Of a DNA stretch of 64,000 nt, positions 53,869 to 63,307 are shown one piece after another (positions within the stretch are counted from its first letter, which is position 1; the number at the start of each line of letters is the position of its first letter). The stretch is from the NCBI GenBank assembly GCA_956465555.1, contig OY101126.1:352501-416500 (forward strand), given 5' to 3'. This DNA is from Nitzschia sp. pyKryTriq1 (Eukaryota > Bacillariophyta > Bacillariophyceae > Bacillariales > Bacillariaceae). The notes under the pieces were generated by a model, which saw nothing but the letters and a program-made list of their open reading frames with translations, was not told where the DNA came from and did no database searches. Made by a program: the position numbers and the translations under genes.

Positions 53869-54798
53869 CTACAATCGCTTGCGGATGAGGCGTCGGTCCT
53901 CGTCACAAGTTAGAACATCGCAATACTCCCAACGAGAATCGAAAGTGGTAGTGTAGCACCAGGCGCGAGCTTCGCCGTCGGGGTTGCGGCAATAGTTGAC
54001 CTCCAAACCGAATTCGGGGTAGTTTTCGGGAGTTCTGGTATGAGAATGGGGCCACTGGGAAGCCCACGGCTGGCAAACCTTTCCCGTCTCGGTGACGGCT
54101 ACTGTACCGCGGTAGTCGGCTTGGAGTACTTCTTCGCATCCACACATATCTGGATCCGAAGACGAGCACTCTGCTGAAGGAAGACTGAGCATGGGTTCGC
54201 TGAAGGATTCTATACATGCGGGGACATCGCAATACTCCCAACGAGAACTCCAATCGGTAGTGTAGCACCATGCGCGAGCTTCTCCATTCGGATTGCGACA
54301 GTAGTTCGAGTCCAGGCCAGAATCAGGATAGAACCAATCAGTCGTGGTATGGGAATGGGGCCACTGGGAGTCCCATGGCTGACAAGTCTTTCCGGTTTGC
54401 GTCACACTGGTTGTCCCACGGTAGTCGGCTTGTAGGAGGTTCGCACAGCCACATGAGTTGGGATTCGAAGCAGGACAAAAGTTGAACGACGAAAGAAGGG
54501 GGACAAGTTGAGACATCCTGTTGCGTGCGATGATCCAGACCACGATACCAGCAAAAGCAGAGGCCACACATGAAGCTCCCACCACCATGAGAAAGCGTCG
54601 AAGCGTTTTCGGGCTGTGATCTGCGGAAACTATGACTGGTTCCTTCAGGGTCGACTGGTCCGTGAACTGGGCACTTTCCGGCACGCCCTCGTTGGCCGTG
54701 AGAGGTACCTCCATCATGAAACCCATCGGTCCCACTTCAACTTCGGTCGCGGCTACGACGGAAGAGCGACTCTGTTCATATTCTGGTTTCAAGGTCAT
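53869..54798 (-). CDS. Type II membrane protein with two kringle domains
   Basis: 309 aa, single exon. No signal peptide; a transmembrane helix at 68-91 (RFLMVVGASCVASAFAGIVVWII) puts the C-terminus outside. Residues about 116-195 and 219-298 are near-copies of a kringle: C-C-C with CxCANLLQADYRGT, the TCQPWDSQWPHSH core, NYCRNPNGEARAWCYTT and WEYCDV. The two differ by a few residues, so this is an internal duplication. Kringles are disulfide-bonded binding modules, best known from animal proteases and receptors. No protease domain follows here. Confidence 0.85.
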   Translation of the reverse strand: MTLKPEYEQSRSSVVAATEVEVGPMGFMMEVPLTANEGVPESAQFTDQSTLKEPVIVSADHSPKTLRRFLMVVGASCVASAFAGIVVWIIARNRMSQLVPLLSSFNFCPASNPNSCGCANLLQADYRGTTSVTQTGKTCQPWDSQWPHSHTTTDWFYPDSGLDSNYCRNPNGEARAWCYTTDWSSRWEYCDVPACIESFSEPMLSLPSAECSSSDPDMCGCEEVLQADYRGTVAVTETGKVCQPWASQWPHSHTRTPENYPEFGLEVNYCRNPDGEARAWCYTTTFDSRWEYCDVLTCDEDRRLIRKRL

Positions 54799-55446
54799 GG
54801 TAAGCTAGTCTAGAGATACTGACTCCTCGATGTACTGTCTATCTGCAAGGAAACAAGAGGCAAGGAAGTCGTCAATATCCGATCGAACGAGGGCAAAGTT
54901 GGTGCCTCGCTTTCGTTCTTCGAAATTATGACGGTTCTGATGAAATCAATCATCTTTTTGCCGTTTGTTTATGCTTTCAGTTTCGTCGCGGTTTCGGCAA
55001 AACGCCCAAATGTCATCGTAAATCAGTACCAGTACTGTACTGGTACTGTGCTCGGTACTGGTACAGTACGACTACTGGTACAGTCAGTATGGATACTTCG
55101 TAGTTCATCGCGACCCGTCTAAATTCAAACCCACATGAAGAAAGATGAAAGAAACCGGTATGATACGATGATACTGTACCACCCCCCTTATCATGGATCT
55201 CTGGATTTTGGGCTCCACTTTACCATGGATTCTCGACCCAACCGAACTGACGCCCGCGGAATGAGAACTCCACGGCTCCATCACCACCACGGGCAAAATC
55301 AACGTTGCATGTCGTCGTTGCTCGTGATGATGTGTTGACTGAAGGTCGTTGATGTTGCTGATGATCCCTTTGCACAAAACAAACTGTCATTCCTCTTCTT
55401 CCACCAAACAAATTCATCAAAATCTACCTAATAATACCCAAACAGC
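54799..55446. other. Intergenic region with GTAC words
   Basis: No supported gene. A dense palindromic stretch at 55024-55086 (cagtaccagtactgtactgg and related) sits upstream of the PITH gene. Confidence 0.6.
55024..55086. repeat. GTACTG palindromic cluster
   Basis: Overlapping cagtaccagtactgtactgg, ggtactgtgctcggtactgg and tacagtacg; the TACTGTAC variant of the recurrent vocabulary. Confidence 0.85.
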
Positions 55447-56103
55447 ATGGATCCACCTGAATGCAGTGGCCACTCTCATGACCACCATGACCACGGCGAC
55501 GACCTGGGGTTGTCGCTCCGACCCCAAGTCGATTTGCCCGCGGTGCGATGCTTGAACGAAGAAGTCCCGAATTCGGGTCGTGCGGTGTTAAAGCTTCATG
55601 AGGAGCGTCTCTCCACGGAACCGGCCTTGAAATCGCAAGAAGACGATCCCGAGTTGCTGCTTTGCATCCCCTTTACGGAAGCAGTCATCCTGCAATCGAT
55701 TTCTATACGCAGTGTCGTTGCTGGTGATGACGATGTGGCGGCGGCGCCTCCTCGACACATCAAGTTGTTTGTCGATCGTGATGACTTGGACTTTGAGACG
55801 GCCCGGGATATGGAACCTCATATGCAAATGGAACTGTTGCCCCCACACCATTTTGTGGAGGGAACGATCGATTATCCCTTGCGACCGGCGGGACGATTTC
55901 AAAACATTTCCAGTCTCACTATTTTCGTGGCAGATAATTACAGCGGGGAAGAGGGACTTTCGACGATTATCACGTTTGTCGGGCTGAAAGGTAAGGGAAC
56001 GAATCAGAAACGAATGGCTGTCGATACCATCTACGAGGTCAAACCCATGCCAGCAAAGACCAAGATGGATGGTTTTACTGCTACAGCTAGAGAATCTTGT
56101 TAA
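55447..56103 (+). CDS. PITH domain protein (PITHD1-like)
   Basis: 218 aa, single exon. A His-rich N-terminus (GHSHDHHDHGDD) precedes the PITH beta-sandwich. It has a DLPAVRCLNEEVPNSGRAVLKLHEERLS start, an LLLCIPFTEAVILQSISI strand with PPRHIKLFVDRDDLDF, and a C-terminal TIFVADNYSGEEGLSTIITFVGLKG. PITHD1 and TXNL1 share this domain, which binds the 26S proteasome. The His-rich head is a usual family feature. Likely cytosolic or nuclear. Confidence 0.9.
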   Translation: MDPPECSGHSHDHHDHGDDLGLSLRPQVDLPAVRCLNEEVPNSGRAVLKLHEERLSTEPALKSQEDDPELLLCIPFTEAVILQSISIRSVVAGDDDVAAAPPRHIKLFVDRDDLDFETARDMEPHMQMELLPPHHFVEGTIDYPLRPAGRFQNISSLTIFVADNYSGEEGLSTIITFVGLKGKGTNQKRMAVDTIYEVKPMPAKTKMDGFTATARESC

Positions 56104-56229
56104 AAGGCACCGTGTGTACGATAGATTACCTATACTCTATCTCCTCCAAAATAATCAGCCTACAAAACTTCACCCATCTAAAAAATCTATTTCTAATTCT
56201 TTCTTTGGAGTATTATATCTATCCTACTC

Positions 56230-58134
56230 TTATATCGGATAGTGCGTCTGGACACGACTCCGGAAGCATTCAAAGTCCAGAAGGATTTGTTCATGATAGG
56301 CAGCTGCCAGGTCCGCCACTACCCCTGACCATTCTTCTAGGCGAGACGGGTCGCCCAGCATTATCTTGATTACATTCTTGAAGTCACCAGGAGCTTGGGC
56401 TATATTTCCTCGCACATGAGAGGTTGCTGCGGTGAAACCTACCTGATTCACATGGTCCATGAGACTGTCTTCATCGGTTAGACTATCCAGTTCGAAATCT
56501 TCTTTCCACGGCGATCTTTCTCGCACTGTAAATGGTTTCGGTGGACTGTTTTCATCTTCGTCGCCGTCCAGTAAGAGCCATCCCGTAAATTGATCCGTAA
56601 AGGCAGTGAGTTTCCGTTGCGCCTCGGTCACTCGAGCCGCCGAATGTAAAAAATGCTTATCGTACCAGGCCTCGTCCGATGGCGAGATCACCCTTCGGAA
56701 GGACCCCGGCGGTTGGTGTTTGACGTCCAGAATAATGGGTCCAAGCTCGCTGGGAGAATCTTCGTCGTCTGTACTATCGCCTCGGATCAAAACGTAATAT
56801 CGTTCAACACCGTAAGAACCAATTCCAGATCCAATGCGTGCTGCCACATCCAATACTTCATAGAAAGTGTCGTCCCATCTACCCGTCAAGGACCAGCCGA
56901 ATTTGGGCAAGGTCCCGCCATATTCTGTCGCAGAAAAGGCTCGTCGAATCTTGGATTCAGTCTCGGATGACACTGTTACCAGCTTGTGTTTAGGCTTTTT
57001 CGGTGTCCCTTTTTGGAATCTCCATCGCCCGCCGTCGTCGTCAAACGTGGCGTATTTTTTGAGCTGCTGCTCTCTCGAATACTGACTGTCGTCCTGCAGC
57101 GATTCCAAAAAGGTCTTCAAGGAACCCACCGCAGTCTCGGTTGTCAGTTCGGTGGTCAACGCATCTTCATTCCCCACGTAGCCGAGAACAGTGTTCACAT
57201 AGGCGTCGGCAAAGGCAAGTACGACACGACGAGCTGTTTCCGCTGCTGCTGCTTGACCCCCCAAAGTTCCAAGCACTTGATCGTAAATCGAAATGGCGAG
57301 TCTCATCAAGTCCACTTGAAAATCTTGCACGGCACCTTCGTCAAAGTCATTCATTCCGAATACAATATCGCCATGACGATTCTTCCAGGCTCCCAAATTC
57401 AGCAAGTGCAAATCTCCCGACACCCACGTATATGTAGCATATTCGTCCAACAACAAGTCGTCCAGGTTGTTGTAATCATTGTCTTCTTCTTGGAGTTTCA
57501 GCTTTGAGACTCGCAAGGCTTGACTCCAGTTGCCCAGCACAAAATCGACCCAAAAGATATGGGAGGAGGCTCGGTAGTAATTGCTGGCGTCAGTCGTCTG
57601 GTGATGGTATCGCTCGGCCCGTTGATCGGGAGTCATCCAAGAAGTGTGCTGTTCAAATTCATTCCACAGCCAGTCGCATCGATCACCGCTAATACTAGTA
57701 GAACTTTGATTATTGTTGGAGTCAGCAGTCAACAATAGCCACTCCATGGCGGCCCAGGGACCACCACCGCCACCACCAACGGCATTTTCTTCTTCTTCTT
57801 CTTCTTCTTCGACGGTGGTTTCCGGGGGAGGTCGATGGGTAGCAGATGTGGTGTCGGGATGATGTTCACTTTTGATAACACCCACTTCGACGCCATCCGG
57901 GTAGGCGTTTTCAGCATCGTCGGATAGAGATCTCCGTTGACTCGAGATGGTTCGAAGCGAAGAGGAAGACCCATCATCATGATGTGCTGAAGATGAGCCG
58001 CCGGCTACTATTGTCCATCTTGAAGATGATGAGTGATGGTTATTGCAAAGAAAGAGGAACACGGCGATCGCGATAAGGACCGGCACACACTGCCAAAATC
58101 GACGCTCGAGTTGCTGCTGGCCCCTGGCATTCAT
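56230..58134 (-). CDS. DUF2252 family protein with N-terminal TM
   Basis: 634 aa from the ATG at 58134; an in-frame ATG at 58269 would add 45 residues. A TM helix (FWQCVPVLIAIAVFLFLC) and a Ser/acidic linker with poly-Glu (from a ttc repeat near 57790) precede the domain. The domain carries TPDQRAERYHHQ, the VSGDLHLLNLGAWKN and GMNDFDEGAVQDFQVDLMRLAISI motifs, an LDVKHQPPGSFRR strand and a C-terminal AAYHEQILLDFECF. DUF2252 proteins have a kinase-like (aminoglycoside-phosphotransferase-type) fold, with GDLH and DFDE as the likely loop motifs. Substrate is unknown. Confidence 0.85.
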   Translation of the reverse strand: MNARGQQQLERRFWQCVPVLIAIAVFLFLCNNHHSSSSRWTIVAGGSSSAHHDDGSSSSLRTISSQRRSLSDDAENAYPDGVEVGVIKSEHHPDTTSATHRPPPETTVEEEEEEEENAVGGGGGGPWAAMEWLLLTADSNNNQSSTSISGDRCDWLWNEFEQHTSWMTPDQRAERYHHQTTDASNYYRASSHIFWVDFVLGNWSQALRVSKLKLQEEDNDYNNLDDLLLDEYATYTWVSGDLHLLNLGAWKNRHGDIVFGMNDFDEGAVQDFQVDLMRLAISIYDQVLGTLGGQAAAAETARRVVLAFADAYVNTVLGYVGNEDALTTELTTETAVGSLKTFLESLQDDSQYSREQQLKKYATFDDDGGRWRFQKGTPKKPKHKLVTVSSETESKIRRAFSATEYGGTLPKFGWSLTGRWDDTFYEVLDVAARIGSGIGSYGVERYYVLIRGDSTDDEDSPSELGPIILDVKHQPPGSFRRVISPSDEAWYDKHFLHSAARVTEAQRKLTAFTDQFTGWLLLDGDEDENSPPKPFTVRERSPWKEDFELDSLTDEDSLMDHVNQVGFTAATSHVRGNIAQAPGDFKNVIKIMLGDPSRLEEWSGVVADLAAAYHEQILLDFECFRSRVQTHYPI

Positions 58135-58645
58135 GCTGCCTCGTTGGAAGAGAGAAGCATAAGTTTTGAATGCAATATAAAGATGGAAGATGGGAATGAC
58201 GGTCTCAAACAAAACAGAAGTAGAATGACACGCACGGCGGTTGAAAGTTGAAAGAACTACAGTATTCATTTTCTCTGCGGGAGCTGGTGTGCGGGGAAGC
58301 GAGAAAGCGGTGGGAGCGCGAGGAGAGCGCGAAGAACGAAGAACGCCGAATCAATCGACCGATGATTCATTCGACTGGCAGGAGGTAGTCTACCACTGCT
58401 AGAGCTTTGAGCTCCTCCTCTACGTGTACTCTAAAATCATCTCTACGGACTTTGATTCATCGCTTTCCAATACACTCTCTGGTACCAGGACCTTGATACC
58501 AGGTAGTACGAGTATTAGCTTGTATCGGAATACTAGTAGTGGTAAGCAAAAAGTGAACAAAACCAGAAAACCGTGAAATATTATGTGAATATTATGCACA
58601 CGTATGATGACCCCTTTGATGTAGTAGTATAATCGCCATCTACTT
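58135..58645. other. Intergenic region
   Basis: 511 bp upstream of the DUF2252 gene and downstream of the TPR gene; CTGGTACCAGG near 58480. The 45 codons between 58134 and 58269 could be part of the DUF2252 gene. Confidence 0.5.
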
Positions 58646-59518
58646 CTAGCCAATGTTGGATCTGAAGGCTCCGATTGCTTTGGTAAATGTCTTGAGGCGC
58701 CCCATCCGAACATTCTGAATACACTCGAGGGCCTCAATGGTATCCGGGTGGTCGCCGCCTAGCGTGGAAGCAAAGATACCGAGGGCGTTTCCATATTCAA
58801 CACTCGCTGCCTGTAGCTCGCCCTGTCTTGCTAGACTATCCGCAATGCACGAGTAAATCTCTCCAGTATCGGGATGGCTTCGACCGTCCGGGATGCCTTC
58901 CACGACAAGGGCATTTTTGTAGGCGCCAATGGCGACACCGGTATTGCCTTCCTCCAAAGCCATGTCACCTCTGATTTTGCACTCCACACTTCGCAATAAG
59001 GTTGCCAAGAATGTTCCAGCTTCTTGATCGTTCAGTCCCTTTGCCTTGAGAACGTCGTTGATGCAATTTATGACATCCTTCGTGTGATTGTGGTCCTTGC
59101 CCAGCAACGTCACGAGTACACGAAGTGCCCTTCGGTATTGTCCGATTGCCTCGTCGTAGTCGCGTTTTTCTCTGAGTGCGTGTCCAACGAAACAGTATGT
59201 TTTCCCAGTGTCTCGATGATCCTTTCCTAGAATCGTCTCTCGGATCTTGAGAGATTTCTTGAATTCTAAGAGGGCCGCGTCGTGTTCGTGGACCTTGTAC
59301 AGCAAATCAAAACCACGGGAGAACTGGACTTCGGCAATCATCAGTGCGACTTGATCGTCCGCAACCTCTTTTCCACATCGGGCCCACAATTCTTTGAAAA
59401 GCCCTTCGGCTATGAAGCCGATCTGTTCTTTGCTGACTTCCTTGAGAACACTCTCGTTCCAGTGCTCTTCGACGGGTTGAGGCAAAGCCTTCGTTTGGGT
59501 AAGCGGCATGATGATCAC
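58646..59518 (-). CDS. TPR protein, kinesin-light-chain-like repeats
   Basis: 290 aa. At least three to four 42-residue TPR units of the KLC/TPR_12 type: AALLEFKKSLKIRETILGKDHRDTGKTY, EAIGQYRRALRVLVTLLGKDHNHTKDV, VAIGAYKNALVV..HPDTGEIY and AASVEYGNALGIFASTLGGDHPDTIEAL. Such units bind peptide partners; no enzyme domain is present. No signal peptide. Start is the first ATG; MPLTQT three codons later is equally possible. Confidence 0.85.
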   Translation of the reverse strand: MIIMPLTQTKALPQPVEEHWNESVLKEVSKEQIGFIAEGLFKELWARCGKEVADDQVALMIAEVQFSRGFDLLYKVHEHDAALLEFKKSLKIRETILGKDHRDTGKTYCFVGHALREKRDYDEAIGQYRRALRVLVTLLGKDHNHTKDVINCINDVLKAKGLNDQEAGTFLATLLRSVECKIRGDMALEEGNTGVAIGAYKNALVVEGIPDGRSHPDTGEIYSCIADSLARQGELQAASVEYGNALGIFASTLGGDHPDTIEALECIQNVRMGRLKTFTKAIGAFRSNIG

Positions 59519-60112
59519 AATCTTGCTCTACTATACGAACACGTATTACCGTATTTTCGAAACGATGGTAATAACAAGATGAATACAATGTTATTTTTTG
59601 CGGGGGCAGCGTCGAAGCGTTCTAATGCATGCATTACCCATTTCTCTTGCCAAGGAACATTAGATTGTTGGCCCAATTTGCCACCCTCAACAGTCCGTTC
59701 GATGTTCCGCGAGGACGATTTTGTCGGAAGCAATTTTGGCGGCGGGAATCCCGGATATGCGCGCATGGGTCGCGCGTTCTCAGTAGAAGAGGAAAGAGGA
59801 GATTGAGGATTATTGATGAGGGGGAGAAGAATCAATCAATCTTTCTCCCTTTTTTGTTATTGGCGCGTTGCGCATGATGTGTGTGTCGCGTGTCGCTTTT
59901 TTTCTTCGCAGAACCCTAAAAGAAGAGAATACCGATAGATAAGATCTCGCAACATCATCATTTCCTTATTCTTCTGGATCCACCTTGATTGGCTGTTGCC
60001 ATTTTCTGTGTCGATTCGTGGACCCAGCAGCATGGTTGATAGCCCTTCTCGTTATCCCTTCAAGAACCGTGAGAAGTCGTTCAGGCCCACTTTTTAGTTG
60101 GGTCTCGATACA
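59519..60112. other. Divergent promoter region
   Basis: 594 bp between the TPR gene (-) and the hydrolase gene (+). A minus-strand frame 59515-59835 (106 codons) overlaps the TPR 5' end and is probably chance. No other gene. Confidence 0.55.
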
Positions 60113-61771
60113 ATGGCTTTCCAACGAGGTCCAAATGGCCGAACAAGGCCAAGGCTCCAACTTTTCGTCGTATGTTTCTGTATGATGGCCAATATTTCTC
60201 GAGTGGCCAGCTTTGGACTTTTTGATAGTCCGAAAATAAAGCAATCAGCGTATCTTCCTCGGCGGAAGGTTGGAGCCCCGCTACCGCTGTTCAAAAATGA
60301 TCCTTTTTCGTCGTCAACAGAAACACAGACGCCTCCTAGCACCACTAGTCAAGATCCTCGACCGCATCGCGTCCAGTTTGCTTCTCCCTTGTTGGAATAC
60401 GGGCATCCGCCAACGGTAGAAGAGCTTCGAAACGGTACTCTTTCCGAGAAGCCGATTCTTCTGTACCTTCCCGGCTTTGATGGAACCTACATCTGCCCCT
60501 TCATCCAGTACCCCGAACTGGGGACAGAATTCGATGTTTGGTGCATGACTGTTGGCATCGATGATCGATCTACCTTTGAAGAACTCAAGTGGTGCGTTTT
60601 GGATTTCATTGACAATCTGGACCAAGTAGAACAATCTATGAAACAAGAGGAAGGTGAGCCGTCGTTGAAAGAAGAACAAGGGGTCATAGCAGCAGGCAGT
60701 ACCAGTCCAAACACGACGACATCCAGCACGGCAGGACAGCCTTTTTGGACCAGCTGGTTTCCAACAACTGCAACTGGGTCTACCATCCTAAAGAGAAAAA
60801 AACGACCCCTCTACCTCGCAGGAGAATCCTTTGGGGGGCTACTCGCTTCCGAAGTTGCCTTGACTCTTTTGAACAAAAACAAGGGAGGAGGAGGCGGAAC
60901 AACAAGTACCGAGGCTTCCTCAACGACAATGCCGGTCGACCTCCAAGGTCTCGTGCTGATCAATCCAGCGACATGCTACGATCGATCGCAGCTCGCTGCC
61001 AAAGGTCCCCCTATTGCCAAACTTCCTGCCCCATTATATCCCTTTGGTTTAGCTGGGCTGTTGCCTCTCTTTATGGACGAGCACTCTTTTTCCCAACTTC
61101 TTCTCATCTTGAGTGCCAAAGCATTACCCAGTGTCATTGACGATCCCGTGCGAGAATCTTTCATGGGTCGAGTCGCCTTTTCCTTGCCCACCAAATTGGA
61201 ATATATGAATCAAGGAGCTCTAGAGTGGCGATTGGAAGAATGGCTGGGTGTGGGGTGTGAACGACTAGAATCCCGTATGAGAGACTTTCAAGACCATCCT
61301 TCCTTTCGTACTTTGATCCTGGTCGGAGAGAAGGACTTGACCTTGCCCTCCATTGCGGAAGCGGAACGGCTGGTGAACCTTCTGCCCAAGAGCCAAGTGC
61401 ATGTGGTCGAGGGGGCTGGACATGCGTCGACTTGTGGTAGCCGAATGGACATGGCCGCTCAGTTTCGAAAGGCCTTTCCTGAGCTTCGAAAGGGCAGGAA
61501 GAACAACAAACCTGTACAGCAGACAACCGCGACAAACGAGAACGATACAAAGCGAACTGCTATGAAACCAGAGGCAGCCAATGGTATTGGGCCCTACTTT
61601 GGTATGGAACCAAGGTACGATGGTGCTAACATTGGACTGAATCCTATCCTATATTGGTCCAAGGATAACTTTCAATCTATGCGAAAGGTAGACGAAGAGC
61701 GACAGGTCGTGGGTGTAGTCTACGGCCAAAACAAGACTACGGTGTACACCCAAACTTTTTATCGACTGTGA
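60113..61771 (+). CDS. Plastid alpha/beta hydrolase, phytyl-ester-synthase-like
   Basis: 552 aa from the ATG at 60113; an ATG at 60098 adds five residues. A signal segment (LQLFVVCFCMMANISRVAS) ends at ASF-G, the diatom plastid presequence site. The hydrolase has LLYLPGFDGTYICPF (oxyanion loop), the nucleophile elbow GESFGG, the Asp in VGEKDLTLPS and the His in VEGAGHAS. Order and motifs fit the esterase/lipase/thioesterase family that includes plant phytyl ester synthases PES1/PES2, which make phytyl and triacylglycerol esters in plastids. The acyltransferase half of the plant enzymes is not visible: the last about 100 residues are low complexity and then YWSKDNFQSM.. So the reaction may be simpler. 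Confidence 0.75.
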   Translation: MAFQRGPNGRTRPRLQLFVVCFCMMANISRVASFGLFDSPKIKQSAYLPRRKVGAPLPLFKNDPFSSSTETQTPPSTTSQDPRPHRVQFASPLLEYGHPPTVEELRNGTLSEKPILLYLPGFDGTYICPFIQYPELGTEFDVWCMTVGIDDRSTFEELKWCVLDFIDNLDQVEQSMKQEEGEPSLKEEQGVIAAGSTSPNTTTSSTAGQPFWTSWFPTTATGSTILKRKKRPLYLAGESFGGLLASEVALTLLNKNKGGGGGTTSTEASSTTMPVDLQGLVLINPATCYDRSQLAAKGPPIAKLPAPLYPFGLAGLLPLFMDEHSFSQLLLILSAKALPSVIDDPVRESFMGRVAFSLPTKLEYMNQGALEWRLEEWLGVGCERLESRMRDFQDHPSFRTLILVGEKDLTLPSIAEAERLVNLLPKSQVHVVEGAGHASTCGSRMDMAAQFRKAFPELRKGRKNNKPVQQTTATNENDTKRTAMKPEAANGIGPYFGMEPRYDGANIGLNPILYWSKDNFQSMRKVDEERQVVGVVYGQNKTTVYTQTFYRL

Positions 61772-62114
61772 CAAACCAACACGACAAATGAACGCAGAGC
61801 CACTGACTGTCAGTCGCAAGTCGTGAAACTAGCCAGAACAAAGGAGATAGTTTCTAGCTTGGGTGGAAAGCCGTCTGAAGGACCCTTTCTACTGGTGCAT
61901 ACAATCAAAGCAAGTTGCTTCTTATGAATCCTCAGCCAAATCTTCCTATAACTAAGCAAGTGCTACAACAACAGACGACCATAGCACCACACACAGAAGT
62001 CCCAACTAATAATTGCCAACAGTCTACTAGTAGGAAAATATTTAGAGTGATCGACGAAAACTAATAGTCATCATCCTCAAACCATCCCCAGACAAACCGG
62101 CGACAGACATTGAA
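61772..62114. other. Convergent 3' region
   Basis: 343 bp between the convergent hydrolase and ribosomal-protein genes; AT-rich, no gene. Confidence 0.6.
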
Positions 62115-62698
62115 TTACTCATGCACACGCTTGGAACCATTGTATTTCTTGGCAAATTTCTGGTTTCTCAGAAATTTGGGGTCCATGCCTCGTGTCGAAA
62201 CATATTTGCTCTTCTTGGCTTTCTTGATCCCGTTGGCGTGAGCCTTTTGGGTGTTGTTGTGTGCACAAGTGTTCTTTTGCTGCAAATCAAAAACGAAAAC
62301 AAAACAAACAGAAAATAAATGTGAGAAAACAAAGATTCAAAAGAGGATAACACTCGATGGGATTTTGGCCAGAGGCAGAGGCGGGGATGAGGACTCTCGG
62401 TGCGTTGGGTGGGCCAGGAGAGGAGTGGGAGGGGGCGGAGATGTGGTACATCCGGCGAAACTTCGCTGTATCGTGCTGCAAACTCAAAGAGTGAACATAA
62501 AATAGACGGATACCACTCAATGGCCTTCTTTCGAATGCATGTCACAATTGAAACAGCGTCGAGAGACAGACCGCCCATCTGAAGCACGAGCTAAAAATCA
62601 ACGCCCTTCCCATCTCCTTCTGCTCCGAGCTCATCTCTAGAGAGATCCCACACAACCACTACATTCAATCAAGCCTTGTCAACACTAACCTTGACCAT
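62115..62698 (-). CDS. 60S ribosomal protein eL29 (RPL29), 2 exons
   Basis: Exon 1 is 62698-62690 (three codons, MVK) and exon 2 is 62279-62115; intron 62280-62689 (410 bp) with a GTTAGT donor and a tttgcAG acceptor; 57 aa. Exon 2 reads QKNTCAHNNTQKAHANGIKK, then a Lys/Arg stretch, VSTRGMDPKFLRNQKFAKKYN and a short tail. This is the eL29 signature (THNQ..KAHRNGIKKP..GVDPKFLRNMRFAKKHN). It is part of the large ribosomal subunit. The first ATG sits in an exon of nine coding bases, and the intron is the longest in the window, as is frequent for the 5' introns of ribosomal-protein genes. Confidence 0.9.
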
Positions 62699-63307
62699 GA
62701 TTGCAAATTAAATTCGACTCGGTAGATGTGAACACTACTTTAGTGAGTTCCGACAAGAACAAGGACAACGTCTTGGTACGTGAGGGAGTACCGGTACCGC
62801 GACGATGATGCTCATCGCACCGACCATCCCCCATCGCCACAGCCACACCATAGCAAGGCGCGGAAACGCAGTTTGGTTGTTTACCGCTCACCACCTTACT
62901 ACAAAAGTTGAATTTCAGACGACTCGTCCGACTTGTTCTTGGATACAAGGTCCGCCCGTCGCTCGTCGCTTCAAATCCACGTCCGTCCTTCAACCCGGTC
63001 ATTGGTCCCGGTCATTCCATCATTCATTCAAATTCAGTTCGTCGTCACGCGCGTCGTCCAACGGCAACAAAACAACGTGCGTTTCGGCGAAAAGCATGAA
63101 TGAAGCGAGAATGTGAGAAGTGAGAAGGTCACTGGTACGAAATCTACCAGTCTCTTCATACTACTGAGCTCTTTTCTCTCTTGGTCTCGATATAACATTG
63201 AGAAAGGTCCCAATCCTATCCTATACCACTAGCGTTGCTGTCCGCCCTTGTTATCACCTCTCTTCCTTTTCAAAATATTACATTCCTACAAGCTGTTTGT
63301 TCCGCAG
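62699..63307. other. Divergent region between RPL29 and apyrase
   Basis: 609 bp. It must hold the RPL29 promoter and perhaps a 5' exon of the apyrase gene. TACCGGTAC near 62790. A plus-strand frame 62805-63116 is rich in His/Ser/Thr with no domain. Confidence 0.5.

Noticed and set aside
62168-62587. 139-codon minus-strand frame over the RPL29 exon
   Set aside because: It is the wrong frame of the ribosomal protein exon; the RPL29 reading explains the sequence.
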